Below are positions 4,413 to 6,204 of a stretch of 6,204 bases of DNA, piece after piece (position 1 is the first letter of the stretch; each line of letters begins with the position of its first letter). Source of the DNA: Deltaproteobacteria bacterium. Lineage in GTDB: Bacteria > Myxococcota > Myxococcia > Myxococcales > 40CM-4-68-19. Below the pieces are notes generated by a model. It saw only the letters and a list, made by a program, of their open reading frames with translations. It did not search any database and was not told the origin of the DNA. The position numbers were made by a program, and so were the translations under genes. The stretch covers positions 1 through 6,204 of the forward strand of contig VBLM01000611.1 of assembly GCA_005879095.1 (NCBI GenBank), written 5' to 3'.

Positions 4413-6204
4413 ATGCCGCCTGCGGTCCGCCGACCGGCTCGGTCCCGTCCGGCCCCGCAGAAAGGTTCAACTCCAGCGCGACCTTTTTGCCCGCCGGCGC
4501 GGGGGACCCGTCCGCCATCATCAACTTGACGAAGAAGTTCGTCACCTTCGCCTTGACGCTGGCGGTGACGTCCGCGCCCCCGGCCTTCGGTGAAACCGTC
4601 AGCGTGAAGGTGACCGATGAGTGTGGGCCGGAATCGACCGTGATCTTCCCGCCGCCGTTGCCATCGCCGTCGAGTGGAAGCGCGACCGGCGCTCCGAGGA
4701 GCGAGCCGAAAGCGACCTTGGGAGAAGGGCCGGAGAGGTCGGCCGGTTGGGCCGAAGGCTCGTCCGGCGGGGCCAACTCGAACTCCCAGGTTTCAATCGG
4801 CGTGATGCCCTCGGACATCGTCAGCCGGTAAGGCATCGCGGAGCCAAGGTTGACTGCAAGGCGCACTTTGCCGCCGTCGCCGGTCGTCCCTTCAAAGGTC
4901 GTCCCGCCGGTTGGTTGCGCGGTGCTCAATTGCGCGCTGGCTGCGCCGGCTACCTTCCACGTCAACGTGACCGGAGCTTCGTAATCGGTAGCGACCTCGG
5001 CAGCGCCATCACCGATCTGCAGTGACGCGGATGCCGTCTGCGCCGCGGCTGCGCCGACGGTGATCGCGACACTTGATTTGACCGGATCGCCGCTTTGCGG
5101 CGTTACCGTCAACGTGTAGTTGAACGTGCCCGGATTGAACGCACCGCTGGAGGGCGGGCTTACCGCGACCGATCCGGTGCCGTCGGCCTGCACTGAGCCG
5201 GTGACGTCCTGCGACGTCTTCCCGTCGCCGATGTCGTGGTCGGACGTGAGGGTCGCACTCATCCCTTGCGCCCAGTTCTGGATCGTCCACTTCAGTTTGA
5301 ACGCCGCGTCCGGCGCCTGTGGGTTATTCGCGTCGCTCGAGAGCGAAGCCTGCGGTGTTCCCGCGGTTTGCGCTGCCTGGGCCTGCGTCGCGCCCGTCCC
5401 GCCGGTCGCCGCTTGCGCGGGCGCGGCGCCGGTTCCAGCCCCGCCTTGGGCCGCAGCCGTTCCACCGGCCGCCGCCGGCGCCGCGGCCGGAGTCTGCGCT
5501 GCCGCGGCGGGCGCCTGGGTCTGCGCGCCGCCGCCCGCCGGAGCAGGAGCAGGCGATTGAGCGGGTGCGGGTGCGGCGGCGGCTTTCGCGGCCGGTGGCG
5601 AAGCCTTGGCCACGCGGACCGCCTTCAGATTCACGTAGTACCCGTGCTTGCTGAACTGGTGCAGCGCCTTCTCGACGCGATAGCTGCCGTCGATCTGCGC
5701 GCCCATCTTTTCCAGCTTGACGGTCGCGCCCGGGATCATGCCCGGGTTGCCGATCGTCTCCAGCGTCGCGACCACGTGGCCCTCGGCGATCTTGCGCATC
5801 CGGCCCTTGGCCATGGCCTCGGCGGTGGCCTGGTCCGCCGGCTGGTGCTCGTGGCCCGCGAACGACAGCGTCTTGCCCTTGCCGTACTTCTGCGTTCCCT
5901 CGCCGACGACGCCGGACCCCTTGGCCTTGCCGACGAACTCCTTCTTCGTCTTGGGGTCGTAGCCGTGGACGCTGAACTCCTCGACCTGCGTGTTCGACTG
6001 GACGCGCACCTTCACCTTGCGCAGGCCGTCGCCGGGACCGACGGTGATGCTGGCGCCCGACGGCGGCGGCCCGATGATGAGCTTTTTCCCCTCGATCCGC
6101 AGGTGGTTGCCGTGCTTCTGCGCGAGCCGCCGCAGGAACGCCGCGTCGGTCACGTTGCCCTGGAGGATGTGCTCCTTGGTCCCCGAGGGCGCGTCGGCCG
6201 AGAG
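4411..6204 (-). CDS. Phage-tail hub protein (gpD / late control D-like) of a contractile tail or injection system, with Ig-like C-terminal extension; N-terminus beyond window
   Basis: The frame is open from the right edge to TAG 4411-4413, giving 597 visible residues. The first codons already read KEHILQGNVTDAAFLRRLAQ, and the GTG inside this (6153) is not the real start. Residues 1 to about 199 resemble the C-terminal half of phage protein D: a 'TDAAFLRRLAQKHGNHLRIEG' type helix-strand, then NPGMIPGATVKLEKMGAQIDGSYRVEKALHQFSKHGYYV, which matches the family's 'G-x-V-x-(I/L)-x-G-x-YxV-xxxxHxxxxxGYxT' closing barrel. Such proteins form the hub between tail tube, baseplate and spike in P2-like phages and in contractile injection systems; VgrG carries a related fold. 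Residues 200-286 are a low-complexity Ala/Pro/Gly/Gln linker, and 287-585 are Ig-like. The usual gpD is about 350 residues and stops after the barrel, so the extension is atypical. No gp5-type OB fold or PAAR spike protein is seen here. The gene for the 471-residue protein follows at once. Which tail system this is (prophage, eCIS or T6SS-like) is not decidable from the fragment. Confidence 0.75.
   Translation of the reverse strand, partial: LSADAPSGTKEHILQGNVTDAAFLRRLAQKHGNHLRIEGKKLIIGPPPSGASITVGPGDGLRKVKVRVQSNTQVEEFSVHGYDPKTKKEFVGKAKGSGVVGEGTQKYGKGKTLSFAGHEHQPADQATAEAMAKGRMRKIAEGHVVATLETIGNPGMIPGATVKLEKMGAQIDGSYRVEKALHQFSKHGYYVNLKAVRVAKASPPAAKAAAAPAPAQSPAPAPAGGGAQTQAPAAAAQTPAAAPAAAGGTAAAQGGAGTGAAPAQAATGGTGATQAQAAQTAGTPQASLSSDANNPQAPDAAFKLKWTIQNWAQGMSATLTSDHDIGDGKTSQDVTGSVQADGTGSVAVSPPSSGAFNPGTFNYTLTVTPQSGDPVKSSVAITVGAAAAQTASASLQIGDGAAEVATDYEAPVTLTWKVAGAASAQLSTAQPTGGTTFEGTTGDGGKVRLAVNLGSAMPYRLTMSEGITPIETWEFELAPPDEPSAQPADLSGPSPKVAFGSLLGAPVALPLDGDGNGGGKITVDSGPHSSVTFTLTVSPKAGGADVTASVKAKVTNFFVKLMMADGSPAPAGKKVALELNLSAGPDGTEPVGGPQAA
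4450..5346 (-). other. Ig-like beta-sandwich modules in hub protein C-terminus
   Basis: Three modules can be outlined in the visible fragment: residues 287-383, 391-477 and 495-585. The first two begin with ASLSS or ASLQI and then have a Trp strand (FKLKWTIQNW; VTLTWKVAGA) typical of bacterial Ig-like repeats. The first and third share the closing strands YTLTVTPQSG (5089-5118) and FTLTVSPKAG (4579-4608), each followed by a VxxSV-type strand. Similar Ig-like domains decorate phage tail proteins and often bind surface carbohydrates. Module borders are approximate and the fold is inferred from pattern only. Confidence 0.6.
5347..5607 (-). other. Low-complexity Ala/Pro/Gly/Gln-rich linker
   Basis: About 87 residues consist almost only of Ala, Pro, Gly, Gln and Thr, without charged residues after the first few. 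It separates the tail-hub domain from the Ig-like modules and is expected to be flexible and extended. The DNA is very GC-rich with imperfect GCC/GCG/CCG repetition, so length changes by slippage and assembly errors are plausible here. Confidence 0.85.

Noticed and set aside
3121..4593. Long plus-strand open frame of 490 codons
   Set aside because: It lies antisense to the 471-residue gene and the hub gene end, is very rich in Leu, Arg, Glu and His as expected of a mirror frame in GC-rich DNA, and has no ribosome site or recognisable motif.
4411..6204. Calling the hub a VgrG of a type VI secretion system
   Set aside because: No gp5-like OB fold or VgrG needle follows the gpD-like part; it passes directly to a linker and Ig-like modules, and the diagnostic N-terminus is outside the window.

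Overview
This is a high-GC bacterial window with dense gene packing. It looks chromosomal and probably comes from a soil or environmental lineage. Acidobacteriota or a related deep-branching phylum would fit the DUF1223 and transporter sequences, but no taxonomic marker is present and this placement is a guess. No rRNA, tRNA, CRISPR array or insertion sequence is visible, and no stretch longer than 80 bases lacks a gene.

Left block (1-1288, minus strand). A transporter of the organophosphate:phosphate antiporter branch of the major facilitator superfamily (GlpT/UhpT-like) runs off the left edge. Nine bases upstream of its start ends a DUF1223 family gene (secreted thioredoxin-like protein with a GCSSC motif). 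This gene is broken: the CxxC-containing N-terminus and the rest of the protein are in different frames, and family-typical sequence is missing at the junction. A 9-bp tandem repeat (931-975) sits inside its 3' half.

Middle block (1369-2963, plus strand). A compact two-gene operon, divergent from the left block, encodes a beta-class DNA methyltransferase (DPPY before DPFCGSG) and, overlapping it by ATGA, a small protein with a PD-(D/E)XK nuclease signature. Together they look like a complete type II restriction-modification system.

Right block (2986-6204, minus strand, convergent with the restriction genes after only 22 bases). A phage-tail hub protein of the gpD / late-control-D type, as found in contractile phage tails and contractile injection systems, enters from the right edge. 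Its C-terminus carries an unusual addition: an Ala/Pro/Gly/Gln-rich linker of about 87 residues followed by about 300 residues of Ig-like beta-sandwich sequence. Immediately downstream, with a well-placed AGGAG ribosome site overlapping the hub stop codon, lies a 471-residue protein I do not recognise (charged N-terminus, beta-rich half, one hydrophobic helix, C-terminal domain). As the last gene of a tail-like operon it is a candidate cargo, effector or tail accessory protein. This hub plus unknown pair, backed by a restriction system, is the most interesting part of the window.
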